This document shows, piece after piece, positions 43,572 to 54,134 of a DNA stretch of 64,000 bases (position 1 is the first letter of the stretch; each line of letters opens with the position of its first letter). Source of the stretch: Halichoerus grypus (lineage: Eukaryota > Chordata > Mammalia > Carnivora > Phocidae); contig NC_135717.1 of the NCBI RefSeq assembly GCF_964656455.1, forward strand, positions 151,207,793-151,271,792, read 5' to 3'. The translations under genes were made by a program, and so were the position numbers. The notes under the pieces were generated by a model. It was not told where the DNA came from and made no database searches. It was given only the letters and a program-made list of their open reading frames with translations.

Positions 43572-43770
43572 TTTTTAAGATTTTATTTGTTTGTCAGAGG
43601 GAGAGAGAAAGAGAGAGAGCGTGAGCACGCAAGCAGGGGGAGAGGCAGGCAGAGGGAGAAGCAGGCTCCCCGTAGAGCAGGGAGCCTGTTTCGGGACTTG
43701 ACCCAGGACTCTGGGATCATGACCTGAGCCGAAGGCAGACGCTTAACCAACTGAGCCACCCAGGGATCCC
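43572..43770 (-). mobile_element. CanSINE, antisense, variant 5' end
   Basis: aagattttatttgtttgtcag, (GA)n, 'actctgggatcatgacc', ctgagccacccagggatccc. The head ends cagggatccc instead of caggcgcccc. Target duplication taaatgcatgt at 43555-43565 and 43771-43781, with further partial identity (gtttt). Confidence 0.97.
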
Positions 43771-43787
43771 TAAATGCATGTGGTTTT

Positions 43788-45714
43788 ATTAAATTCAGTC
43801 CCTCATATTAGGACATTCTTTAAATAAAGACAAACTATTAACCCTGAAGTTCCTACATGCCTAACAGATTTTTATGGGCTCCATTCTTCCGGTCCCCCCT
43901 GTTGTTCCTTGTGCTGACATTGCATTTAAGCTTCCACACACCATCATTGGAGTGGGACAAGCTCAGAGAGAGAGCCAAGTGCCACTCTGCTGGGGACGGT
44001 ACACAACTTGCCCCCAAACCATCCACGCTACAGTTCTCTCCTTTTGCCTCCCGACTAAAGCTGATGTTTATTTGTCTCTTTGTTTGGCTTGCCTTCAACC
44101 AGAAAGCACTGCTTACATGTGTCAAACTCAACAAGGCCACTTTCTCCTTTTGGAAAAATAAAATAACTTCTGCCCTAGTCATGTCTGGGAATGGAATGCA
44201 CTTCAAGAGGAAAATACAAGAATTTTATTTGATATAAATAGACTCCATCAATTCAAGGAACGGGTGTGGAAACTGAAACATTGACAGGTAATTATCAAAA
44301 GTACCTTAGAAAAGCAAGTTTCTGTGGACAATAGCCACAATTTATTATTATTATTGTTGCTAGCCTCCCTGATGTTCTCCATTTATGATGCCAGTAATCT
44401 TGTCTCTTTTGATGAATGTACCTTTTGTTTTTCATTAAGGTGTCAATGCATTAGACAAAAGGCCTGCTGAGTATGACAAAACTCATGGTCACCTGACAGA
44501 GGAAAACAGGACTTTATACCTGTGAGCCAAAACACAATTGTCCCCACAGGATGACAATGCATATGTACAAACCCACGCGTACACACATGCGCGCACGCAC
44601 CCGTGCGCACAGACACAAACCTTGCTCTTGAAGTCCTGGAGATGATTTTAGGAATCTTTTAGCCAGGTTAAAGTGGTATATGTCAGGGATGACAGCTCCA
44701 GACCATGCATAACTGAAACCAGCCACCTCCAAGCCTACTGACATCTTTATGTCACTTTGTTGTGATCTTGCTGAATCCCTAGGCTAATCTGAAAGGAGTA
44801 TGAATCTCTCTCCTTCAAAAATCCTCAGGTCCCTTCCCCTAATTGGAGATCCTGAGCTATACGTGGTGGGCCTTGAAGCATTATTTACTCCTAGACAGTC
44901 TGCTCCGATGCTCCAAAGCAGCTACTTTTCAAACCCGTCCCAGCTCCTATGGGGGGGTGAAGGGGAGAAATAGTTCAGATGTCAGTCGATAAGGGTATGA
45001 GATATGAGCAAACGGGACCCAGTGCTGGGTGTTTAGGCAAGCATTTCAATATGTTCTTAACTAGTCAATCCACTGGGGTATGTGGATTTTTTATCGGTCT
45101 AGTATCCTGGGCCAGTGACACAATCTTGGAGAGTTGTCAAGAGCTAATAACTTTTCACAGTAATATCCTCGACAGGGAAGGGGAAATGGGATTTTCCAGG
45201 GCTCAAGCCTGAATGATTGTAAAAAATTTTTTAAAAAGATAGCAATTCAAAAAACACTTAGAAGAAAAGAGAAAGCAAATCAAACTCCCCCCCAGTCCCA
45301 ACATAGAAAGAATGTTAAGCCTACGTGTGCCACAAAGGAAAGAAATTTTTCAAAGGAAAGCTCAGAATTTTAAATGTGTGCAGAACATTAATTTTGAGGT
45401 AATTAGAAAAAGCTATTTTCTATTCATCAAAAATCAAAGGTGTGTACATTCTGGATAAAGATTTGGCTACCAATTAATAAATTCATAAATACCCATGGAG
45501 TCTGAAACATGCCATCCATATCATGTTGCACTTTGAAACCTACTTGGTCCTAACAGAAATTGTAAAAGTGGAAAATAGATTTTTAAAAGAAGCTATTTTT
45601 CCCCTGTGCAATCTCCACTCCCATCCCTGTGTACTCACTCAAGACAATATTTTAAAACAAAGAGTGAAACTAGAAATCGCATCCACTGCAATATTCCAGC
45701 TTTGTTTCTGTTCT
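43788..45714. other. Long repeat-poor stretch
   Basis: About 1.9 kb without named repeats apart from the Z-DNA-like tract. 44270-44500 and 45320-45510 are repeat-free AT-rich blocks. Overlapping 95-126-codon frames at 43853-44237 occur in three phases on both strands and are not credible genes. Confidence 0.4.
44574..44611 (+). other. Alternating purine-pyrimidine tract (Z-DNA candidate)
   Basis: 44574-44600 alternates pyrimidine and purine perfectly for 27 bases, rich in CG and CA steps (cacgcgtacacacatgcgcg then cacgcac). A second 10-base alternating segment follows at 44602-44611. CpG density is exceptional for this window. Confidence 0.85.
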
Positions 45715-46290
45715 TTTGTTCATTCATTCACTGGCTAAGCATTCACAGGGCTTCCCCTTTGGCTAGGCACTGTAATAGGAAATAAAAAATGAGCGAGTTA
45801 CACAGCCCCTACTCAGAGGATCTCCCCTCTAAGTGAGAGTGACACACATAGAAATAAACAATTGTGCTCTAAATGCTACATCAAGACACAGCATTATTAA
45901 AGTCCAAAATGCTGAGTGTCTAAGACTAGGGGATTTAAAACTGTCTCTACAGAGGAGGCAACATTTAAGCTGAGTCTTAAAATACAGGTAAGAGTTGGCT
46001 AGGTGGCAAGGGGGGAGCTTCACATGTATTTCAGAGAGGACGAAGCATTTGCTTTGATTGAAGCAGAGTGTGCACGCGGACGGATGGAGGAGGCAGGAGG
46101 AGATGAGGAAGAGTAGGGGCCAGTCTGTAATTGACTCAAACGCCATGCTGAGGTATTTGAACCTTACCCCACATGCAACAGAAAAGTGCCAGAGATTCCT
46201 AACGAGGAAAGATTTCCTTTATACTCAGATAAATTCAGGTGGTATTACAAAGGATGGAGGAGAAATTTCGGTTAGAATGGGTATACATGG
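45715..46290 (-). mobile_element. L2 LINE, antisense
   Basis: 'cattcattcactggctaagc', 'ggctaggcactgtaatagg', 'agaaataaacaattgtgc', 'ggaggcaacatttaagctgag' and 'gccatgctgaggtatttgaacc' extend far into the L2 3' half. Confidence 0.75.
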
Positions 46291-46409
46291 CTTTGTAGGA
46301 AGTCCCACCAACGCCAAGCTTAGTTTCTGCCCAAGCTGAATCCTGTGTGTTACCACATCTCACTTTTTTTTTCTTTGTAATCTTCACCTCATTCACCTTT
46401 ATTTATCTT

Positions 46410-46869
46410 CTGCTGATTCGTTCAATCAGGCATTCCAGCATTCAACAAATATTTGTCGAGCCCTTACTAGAATGCCAGACACTGTGTAGGGACCAATGAT
46501 GAGTCCCTAAGAAGGACAGGCCAAGCTTAGAGTCTAGCAGTGCTGGCAGATTTATTTAAATACAAGTAATTGAAACGATGTGTAAGGAGCAAGATGAAGG
46601 GAAACTAGGGGGGCTTCCCTAAGGAAGTGGTGGTTACCCTGTGACCTGAAGGATGAGTAAGACTTAACCAAAGTTCATGTGTTGGAAAGAGGAGGGGAGA
46701 AAGGCAGAAATTACCTTGCAACTGGGAAATAACCAAAGGCAGGAGGAAGCATGGGAGCTCGGAGGAAGTGAAAGGTGCTCCGCCTGCCTGGAGAGTTGAA
46801 CAAGCTGAGAGATGGACTGGAGTTCGAGCTTGCGGGACTATGCTCGCCATGTGCCCCAACCCAGTAGGC
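46410..46869 (-). mobile_element. L2 LINE 3' end, antisense (left part)
   Basis: 'attcaacaaatatttgtcg', 'agcccttactagaatgccagac', 'tacaagtaattgaaacg', 'gtgacctgaaggatgag'. A second, separate L2 immediately after the first, split by the repeat at 46870. Confidence 0.75.
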
Positions 46870-47204
46870 TAGGCTGTGCCGTAGAAATAGAGCCCTAACA
46901 CTCAGGAGCTTAATCGACAAAGATTTCTCTCTCTGTCAAGGAAATTCCAGTGCAGCTCAGATGACATTCCAGGGCAGCTCTCCATGGAGTAATTCAGACA
47001 CCAGGGATCCCACTATCTTTTGATGTTGCTGTCCCAACATGTGGCTTTCGGGGTCACTCCAAGTGGTGAAGAGCGTATACGGCAGTGGCTCCTAAATACT
47101 CTGGCCCAAAAGAGACATGTTCATCCACTGCTGTCCAGAACTAGTCACAAAGACCCAACTAACTACAAGAGATGCTGGAAAATGTACCATGGGACATTTG
47201 GTGA
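46870..47204 (-). mobile_element. Ancient interspersed repeat, family B, antisense
   Basis: 'aattccagtgcagctcag', 'ccagggcagctctccatgg', 'agtaattcagacaccaggg', 'gatgctggaaaatgtacc'. LTR-like family seen again at 58645. Name not secure. Confidence 0.5.
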
Positions 47205-47410
47205 TCTCCAATATCTCTGTCAAGGATTAGCAGGCTTTATCCTAAAGATAATGGAGAACCACTATAGCCGTGCAAGCAGGAGACTGCTGGGATCAAGTTT
47301 AGGTTGTAGAAATTACCCCAGCAATATTGTGGAGAATGAGTTGGATGCACAAAGAAAGACCAGTTAGGAGATCTTTCAGAAGTTCAAATAACAGAAGATG
47401 GTGGCTTAGA
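47205..47410 (-). mobile_element. L2 LINE, antisense (right part)
   Basis: 'ggctttatcctaaagataatgg', 'gactgctgggatcaag' and 'gaccagttaggagatc' continue the L2 that begins at 46410. Confidence 0.55.
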
Positions 47411-47540
47411 ATACAGTGGTGTCAGCCTCCTAGTTTAATAAACACCTACATTCAGACATTTTTGTAAGAATCCTAACAAGAAATTGGTTTCAACTGGTAC
47501 TTGTAACAAAGTAGTATTTTCTTAAGAATAACAATAACAG

Positions 47541-47714
47541 GGGCTCCCTGGGTGGCTCAGTTGGCTAAGCTTCCAACTCTTGATTTCAGCTCAGGTCATG
47601 ATCTCAGGGTTGTGAGATTGAGCCCTGCCTTTGGCTCACACGCTGGACATGGAGCCTGCTTAAGATGCTCTCTCTCCCTCTCCCTCTGTCCCTCCCCCCT
47701 TAAAAAAAAAAAAG
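47541..47714 (+). mobile_element. Older-type CanSINE, sense
   Basis: gggctccctgggtggctcag head, then cttccaactcttgatttcag and gttgtgagattgagccc, the form shared with other carnivores, and a body ending cctccccccttaaaaaaa. Target duplication aacaataacag at 47530-47540 and 47715-47725. Confidence 0.96.
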
Positions 47715-47725
47715 AACAATAACAG

Positions 47726-48229
47726 TGTATGCAAACTATTGGCTGAATTTACCTAGTAGTTTAACTGATTACAAAGAGCTGAATTCTCTTCCCATAGGTT
47801 GGGGAGCAGGAGATGCTGGATAGCAAAGGTCCTTTGGCTCTAGTTCTGCAGAATGGTAAAACACGGTGAGGAAATCATGGTACTATCTGACAGAGTATCT
47901 TGAAGCTGAGGCTAATGCCGACATCATGGAAGTATGCAAACCAGAGATTCAGATGATGAGCTGAATAATAAACCAGAAAAAGGATATACGGCTTTCCAGA
48001 ACCAGGCAGGTGGGTCAGAAGTCAGATTATTGAGCCAGGGAGCAGAAGGATGGGCAAAGGCACACAGAGGACAGTGAGTGCCGCCAAAAAGTGGGGACTC
48101 CAAATTGTTTTTACATCCTTTCAGTAACCTGGAAACTGCAATCACTGAGCTAGAGGGAGGGCAGGCAATGAAAGTTCCTCTAAATAATTTCCCCATCAAT
48201 CATCTCTTTATCATGTCCAGAACTCATTT
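47726..48229. other. No recognised feature
   Basis: Unique-looking sequence. A 91-codon antisense frame (47924-48199) has no domain. Confidence 0.4.
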
Positions 48230-48270
48230 TTTTTTAAATTTCAGCTTTATTGACATATAGCTGATCTGAT
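48230..48270 (-). mobile_element. Short L1 3' end fragment, antisense
   Basis: 'ttttaaatttcagctttattgacatatag' resembles the antisense L1 end phrase. Only about 40 bp. Confidence 0.45.
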
Positions 48271-48274
48271 TTGC

Positions 48275-48645
48275 ACGTAGCTCCCAGTCTTCCCCATCTC
48301 AATAAAAGTCATCCACTCTCCACTAAAGTGCTCCTGCCATAAGCCCTTCTTGAATTCTTTTTCCTCCTACACTACTTCTCTATGTCTGATCCATCAGCAT
48401 GTCCCTTGACTCTACTCTGATATATGGTCTTATTCCAACCACTTCCTGTCATCTCCACCATAGCCCAAGCCATACCATCTCTTATTTTGACTACAGCAGT
48501 AACTTCTTAACAGGCTCCCATCCTCTGCTCCTTCCTCTTAAACTATGTTCTCACCACAGACAGAAAGATCCTTTTTGAGATATAAATATAGTCATATTAC
48601 TCCCTTCCAATGGCTTCAAGTCCCATTTAGAATAAAACTGTGGCC
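48275..48645 (+). mobile_element. L2 LINE 3' half, sense (left part)
   Basis: Long ordered L2 text: 'gactacagcagtaacttcttaacagg', 'ctcccatcctctgctcc', 'aaagatcctttttgag', 'atattactcccttccaatggcttc'. The right part follows the CanSINE. Confidence 0.8.
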
Positions 48646-48866
48646 AGGGTGCCTGGGTGGCCCAGTCGGTTAAGCGTCCGACTCTTGGTTTTGGCTCAGG
48701 TTGTGATCTCAGGGTCTTGAGATCAAGCCCAGCGTCAGGCTCAGCAGCTCAGCTGTGAGTCTGCTTGGGATTATCTCCCTCTCCCTCTTCCTCTGCCCCC
48801 CACCCTTGTGCGTGCCCATGCTCTTTCTCTCTCAAATAAGTAAATCTTTAAAAAAAAAAAAAAAAG
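48646..48866 (+). mobile_element. Older-type CanSINE, sense, inside L2
   Basis: agggtgcctgggtggcccag head, gcgtccgactcttggttttg older body, long C/T tract, aaataagtaaatctttaaaa tail. Target duplication gaataaaact(g/a)tggcc at 48630-48645 and 48867-48882. Confidence 0.97.
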
Positions 48867-48882
48867 GAATAAAACTATGGCC

Positions 48883-49340
48883 AACAATGGTCTTCAATGT
48901 CTAGGCTGTGCCTTCCTTTCTGATCACATTTCCATCTCTTCCCTTTATTGCCCTTGTTCCCTGGACATGCAAAGCTCTTCTTTAAATATTAACTTAAATT
49001 AATTATTAAATTATATATCACCTCCTTAGCCTCACGTCTGAACATCTGATCTAAAGCAGCCACTCATTACAAAGCAGTAGATCTATTTTGATGCTCTGCA
49101 TACATTTTTTTGCTCTCTAATATTTTCTTTCTGAGTTACTTCCATGGTGTTGCTATCGGGCTTTCATCATGGTTAACTGTCTGTTTCTCCTAGCAGAATA
49201 CACCCCCACTGAAAGCAGCAGCCTACCCGCCTTGATCCTTGCTGTTCCTACAGTGCATGGAACGGATCTCAGTGTGTAGCGGGCACTCTATTCTAATTAG
49301 GTGAATAAATACATGAGTGAAGAAATACATAAATGAGTGA
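48883..49340 (+). mobile_element. L2 LINE 3' end, sense (right part)
   Basis: 'ccctggacatgcaaagctcttc', 'cacctccttagcctcacg', 'tgttcctacagtgcatgg' and 'aattaggtgaataaatacatgag' finish the L2 begun at 48275. Confidence 0.8.
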
Positions 49341-49990
49341 ATTCCCCTACTTTCCTGGGCCTGAAACCTCTCCCTCTTGATTGTCTTCTTTCCATCAGCC
49401 TAGAACCTTGAAGTCTCTTAGACCACTGAAAAAGGAAAGTCCTCCCTTGATCTCGTGTTGCTTTTCTCCATTCTTTCCTCTTCCTTGTTGATAAAAATGT
49501 TTTTTTATACAAACACTCTACAATTATTGCATAACCTTCTCTAGCTTCTGACTCTCTGCTCAGTGGAAATGGGTCCAGCTCCTGGTTGCCAAACCAGCCT
49601 TTGCCTTAGTGACCCTCACTGCCACCTCCCCTGCCTCCCCTTCTTCTGTTCTTGACCCCCAACTGTCTCTTCTTTCTGCTGGGACTCTCTGACCATTCCC
49701 TCTATGTTCTCATCTTAAAACAATTCCCTGGGCTCCTCCACACTATTTGCATGCTCCTTCTTTCCTCCTTTCACCATCTGCTCTTTATCACGTGGCTTTT
49801 GCACTCTCCCTCCCCCTCCCACTAAATTGGAGTGTGCCCGGTCACTGAATCCTGGGGTCCCTGCCTTTCTCACTCTCTACCCTCTCTTTCTGGCTGATTT
49901 CATCTCCTCTTCAGACTTCAAATACTTCTCCAAAATAGATTTTTAAAAAATCTACACCTCCAGTCTATAGTTCTTCCCCCCACTATATAT
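49341..49990 (+). mobile_element. Possible further L2/CR1-like LINE, sense
   Basis: Pyrimidine-rich text with 'cttgacccccaactgtctc', 'gacttcaaatacttctcc' and similar phrases recalling the L2 3' region upstream of its end. Heavily eroded. Confidence 0.35.
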
Positions 49991-50034
49991 ACTTGGGTAG
50001 CCCACAATCTCTTCAAACTCGGCAGGTCCAAATT

Positions 50035-50160
50035 TGTAAGGTACTGTAATAAGGAAATGGGGACTCAGAGGTTTGGCAGTTTACCTAAGAGCACTTGACT
50101 AGGGAATGGTAAAGCTAAATTCAATTCTCCCGGACATCAAAGCCCATATTGTTCCTCCAT
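50035..50160 (-). mobile_element. MIR fragment, antisense
   Basis: 'aggaaatggggactcagagg', 'gcagtttacctaagagc' and 'gtaaagctaaattcaattc' fit antisense MIR. Confidence 0.6.
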
Positions 50161-50189
50161 GTCCCTTTGTCATTGTGTTACAACAGGAG

Positions 50190-50395
50190 AAAGCTGAACA
50201 GCCAAAATGTCTTTCTAGAGAGTAGTTCACTATAATTGTGAAATGGCCAAAAGATGAAATTTGATGCCACGATTAGAAAAGATGCTTTAGAAATATGGTT
50301 AATAGCGTGGGGAAAAGTGAAACATGAAACTATTTATAGTAAAATCCTAACCTTATCATTATGATTAGAATAAAGTCTGGAAAGGAAACATAAAA
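50190..50395 (+). mobile_element. L1M ORF2 end, sense
   Basis: 'cactataattgtgaaatgg', 'gattagaaaagatgctttag', 'ggggaaaagtgaaacatg' and 'gattagaataaagtctgg' correspond to the sense L1 ORF2 end. No open frame. Confidence 0.55.
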
Positions 50396-50424
50396 GGCCA
50401 ACTGCTATCTTCATGTGGTGGCAT

Positions 50425-50960
50425 GATTATGGTTGAAATAATTGTCTTTTTTTCTGTACCAGCATTCATTCCTGCACTCCACTGGTGGCCCTGATTTCTT
50501 TTTGGAAAATCACCTCTTCTTCATGTGTGTCGTTTTTTTGTTGGTGGTGGTGGGGTTTTTTTGTTTTTGTTTTTGCTTTTTGTTTTTATGTGTGTATCTT
50601 GAGGGGAAAATAATGAAGTTTCCTCAGTCAGATCCTTTTGCTCACCTGGCCGGTATAAGCCAAGAACCTTGTATATTGGCCAAGATGAGCCAATAAGACT
50701 TTTTAGCTGAGTTACACTGGGAGAGAAAAATGTCAGATCCCATTCAATCCTATAGTGGCACCAGAACTAAGGAATCGATTTCCCCCTACATTAATTCCTA
50801 GAGCTGCCCTGCTTGTTTTATTTCTAAACCGATTCTCTGGCCTCTTGTCCATTCTGGAAGCTTCCTTGCATCCCTTCAATACATTTTTTTTTCTTGGCTA
50901 AATTAGCTCTTGGTGGTCTCTGATACTTATGACCAAATAACCCTAACTGACACATGTCTG
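50425..50960 (+). mobile_element. Ancient interspersed repeat, family A, sense
   Basis: 'ctgcactccactggtggccctgatttc', 'ggaaaatcacctcttcttc', and an end 'gaccaaataaccctaactgacaca'. Opposite orientation to the copies at 32735 and 40095. A G/T-rich tract (50528-50590) is inserted. Confidence 0.45.
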
Positions 50961-51305
50961 TATGTTCTATTTTCTACAATAAACACATTTTGTCTTTATA
51001 CTCAAAAATAAAGAGGGAAATGAAAGTTAAAAGTCTAGTAACAGTAAAAACAGTAGAAGGTACCGGTCCGAAATATGGTTGACTATAATAAACCTGGGTG
51101 AAAGGTGGGGTTTGACCTCTCCTGATCCATAACTGCTCCTAGTAAATCACCCACTTCATGTCGTGATTTCAAAGTGACCGCAGATCAATAGTATCCTCTT
51201 CCTATACACACAGAAAATATTTTTATTTCTACTTCTAATAAGTTTAGGGTCAATGAGAGCCTACCAAAGCAAGACTTGGATTATACTGGAAAGAAAATAT
51301 ATTCA
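50961..51305. other. No recognised feature
   Basis: AT-rich unique-looking sequence. Confidence 0.4.
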
Positions 51306-51309
51306 TTTT

Positions 51310-51490
51310 TTTCTTCATTTGATACAGGTATTGAATGCTTCCTCCATGCCAGCAAGTTGGTCTACAAAAATGAATGGTACCCGGTTTGGGCTCCTTAGGT
51401 ACTTCTTCCCGCACAATGAGGCAAATGCATGGCAGATAAATTGTAAAATACATAGTAAATGCTACTATAGATATAGGAGCAAAGTGCCAT
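51310..51490 (-). mobile_element. L2 3' end, antisense
   Basis: 'acaggtattgaatgcttcctccatgccagc' and 'gtaaaatacatagtaaatgc' resemble antisense L2. Diverged. Confidence 0.5.
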
Positions 51491-51632
51491 CTCTCAAGAC
51501 AGAGATGAACTAGCAGTTAAAAGATTCTAGATGATTAGAAGGAAAATAACAAAGACCCAGCACTTATTGTTTTAGCTGAAAAGTGTGCTACAGCAACTTT
51601 GCAAAGAGGATGATCATTCCAATGAGAAAACA

Positions 51633-51671
51633 CGTGGCAAAACCATGTTCTATTCGTGGCAAAACCATGTT
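51633..51671 (+). repeat. 22-bp tandem duplication
   Basis: cgtggcaaaaccatgtt occurs at 51633-51649 and again, identical, at 51655-51671, spaced by ctatt. A recent local duplication. Confidence 0.9.
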
Positions 51672-51812
51672 ATAGGTTGTAATTTTCATTCCTTTTTTTA
51701 AGTGTGTCCAATAAACTGTCAATATAATCATTATAATTTTTACATTAAATACATTTAAAACACATTGTAGCATCTTTACCATCAACTTGCTTTAATAAAA
51801 TAACAGAAATTG

Positions 51813-51987
51813 TGGCGCCTGGGTGGACTTCGGCTCAGGTCATGATCCCAGGGTCCTGGGATCGAGCCCTGCATCAGGCTCTCTGCCCAGCAGGGGAGTC
51901 TGCTTCTCCCTCTCTCTCTGCCCTTGCTCGTGTGGTCTCCCTCACTCTCTCTCTCAAATAAATAAATAAAATCTTAAAAAAAAAAAG
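51813..51987 (+). mobile_element. CanSINE with internal promoter deletion, sense
   Basis: ggcgcctgggtgg is followed directly by acttcggctcagg, so about 20 bases spanning the rest of the A-box region are missing. Remaining body and tail are normal. Target duplication taacagaaatt at 51801-51811 and 51988-51998. Confidence 0.97.
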
Positions 51988-51998
51988 TAACAGAAATT

Positions 51999-52694
51999 CA
52001 CCTTTGGCACCTCCCTCTAATCAACCCCATTAATATTTACCTTTGCTTTTCTAAAATCCATTTCCTAATTTCTCAGTACCAAGGGCACTAAAGGAATTAC
52101 CTTGTACCTCCCACTGAAGAACCTACCCAGCCTCTGTCTCAACACCATGCTTTGGGTAGGATGGATAGATTCCTCCCAAATGTATCTTCACATCCATTCT
52201 TACCCATTGCGGGTTTCTTTCTCTCGAGACATTATCCGATACCTACCCCCACCGGTGTGTCGGTCCTGTAATGACTCAGTGGGATGCTGCTTCCTGCTAG
52301 CGTGGTTGCATCGGAAATGAGGCTTCTGGAGAAAAGAGCTTAGCCAAAACAGACTAGTGATTGCACTAGTGGAAGCTTTGATACTGAGAGGTCAAACCAA
52401 ACCAAACCACCCAAACCCTGCTCCCAGGTGTCCTAAATCAGTAGTTCTGACGTGAGGCCTTAGAAAAATAAGTGCTTCTATATAAAAAATATTAAAAAAA
52501 AAAAAGTCTGGATCCTCAAGGAATGATGACATAAATAAGCACTGCATCTTAGTCCAGTGTCAGGACATAAATTCCAAGGAAACTCAAGCCCAGGAACATG
52601 CAGAAGAGGTGTTTGGGGACAGGCCACGTGCAAGGTGTTTGCCTCTGCCAGCCTCCTACCTCCCCTGTCTCTGCCCTTCTGGGTCATCTCTAGT
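51999..52694. other. No recognised feature
   Basis: Unique-looking. A-run near 52494-52504. Short frames only. Confidence 0.4.
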
Positions 52695-52930
52695 CCTCCA
52701 GGAAGTAGTAAGCAATAAAGACAGAGGATGAGCTTTGGAATCCCACAGTCCTAGGTTGATCAATGGCCTCTGCCACTCACTCACAGTGGGATCGTGGGCA
52801 AGTTACCAAATGCCAGTGAACCTTAGTCTCCTCATCTGAGAAAGGACAACAGTAATTTCTTCCTTGCAATGGGAGAACTAAATGATGTCACGGAAGCCTC
52901 TGGCACATAGAAGTACAGGAATCGGCGGCT
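52695..52930 (+). mobile_element. MIR SINE, sense
   Basis: 'gatgagctttggaatccc', 'ctctgccactcactcac', 'atcgtgggcaagttacc', 'ccttagtctcctcatctg', 'aactaaatgatgtcacgg', 'tctggcacatagaag' give a nearly full sense MIR. Confidence 0.88.
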
Positions 52931-53610
52931 GTGAGGATACTTGGAGTCATGCTTTGCCAACAGTAACAACACACCCAACCCTGCCCTTTCCCTAGAATAA
53001 CCTATGATTCAAACCCCACAACAAACAAACAAACACATCTACGCCTTCCCCCATGGTACTCTAAACTAGTTTCTACAAACCTGAAAGTGTCAGGGGTAGC
53101 CTAAGTTACAAAGAGCCTCTGTTGAAGAGAAGATGCTTGGAGAGCCAATGTTCATATTTGAAGAAGTGTGTGTTGTCTCCTGCTATTCTGTCTCCTCACT
53201 TGTTCCAGAAAAACCGGGCCTGCCACAGGTCTACAATATTATCTACCCCAGGTATGGGTAGGCTCACAGGCTTCTGAGAAAGAACGAAAGGAGCAGGTCT
53301 CAAGTCTCTCTGCAGCCATGCTGACCGCTCTGTGTGGCCTGTGGGCGTGGAGGCATATGTGTGTGTGAGGAGATCTTAAGAAGGATTCCCGTTTCCTATT
53401 TCCATATTTATCCTGTGCTCAGGCAGGAACGCTAAGTACATTTGTTGCTCGTCCACATTTTTAGAATTGGAAAATGGGACGGCCGAGAAAGACCTTAGAA
53501 ACTGACCAGTGCTGCATTTCTCAAGATGTGCCCTGTGGACCAAGTATGGCATCTCTAAAGATGGGGCCAGAAAACTGCCTTATTGAACAAGCACCTCAGG
53601 GAATTCTTAA
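52931..53610. other. No recognised feature
   Basis: Unique-looking, with a short (CAAA)n at about 53022-53035. Confidence 0.4.
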
Positions 53611-53625
53611 ACACTTTCAAGATCG

Positions 53626-53827
53626 TGGGGCACCTGGGTGCCTCAGTTGGTTAAGCATCTGCCTTCAGCTCAGGTCATGATCTCAGGGTCCTGGGATTGA
53701 GGCCCATGTCTGTCTCCCTGCTCAGAGGGGAGTCTTCTTCTCCCTCTCCCTCTGCCACTCCCCCTGCTTGTGCTTGCTCTCTCTCTTTGTGTGTCAAATA
53801 AATAAAATCTTTAAAAAAAAAAAAAAG
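53626..53827 (+). mobile_element. CanSINE, full length, sense
   Basis: tggggcacctgggtgcctcag head, 'ctcagggtcctggg' body, (TC)n with a gtgtgt interruption, aaataaataaaatctttaaa tail. Target duplication cact(t/c)tcaagatcg at 53612-53625 and 53828-53841. Confidence 0.97.
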
Positions 53828-53921
53828 CACTCTCAAGATCGAGAGCCATTGAGCTAGCCCAAATGTCCCCCTTTCAAAGTGAAGATATTAAGGCCTGAAG
53901 AAAATGAGTGATTTTCAAAAA

Positions 53922-54134
53922 CAGAGGGTCTTAACTTCAGCACTACTGACATTTGGGACTGAGTAATCCTCTTGTTGCGGGGCTGTCCTGTGCATTGCAG
54001 CATATTTAAGGGCATCCCTAGCCTCTTCGAACTAGACGCCATGAATGTCCTCACAGCTGTGACAACTAAATATGTCTCCAGACAAAGCCAAACATTCCCT
54101 GAGAGACAAAATCACCCCTGACTGAGAACCCCTG
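53922..54134 (-). mobile_element. MER20 (hAT-Charlie MITE), antisense
   Basis: cagagggtcttaac start and gagaacccctg end; inside 'cactactgacatttggg', 'gggctgtcctgtgcattgcag', 'ggcatccctagcctctt', 'aaatatgtctccagac', 'ccctgagagacaaaatcac'. About 213 bp, complete. Same orientation as the copy at 17098. Confidence 0.88.

Noticed and set aside
43853..44237. Overlapping 95-126-codon frames on both strands
   Set aside because: Several phases open at once is expected from stop-poor random sequence, not from a gene.
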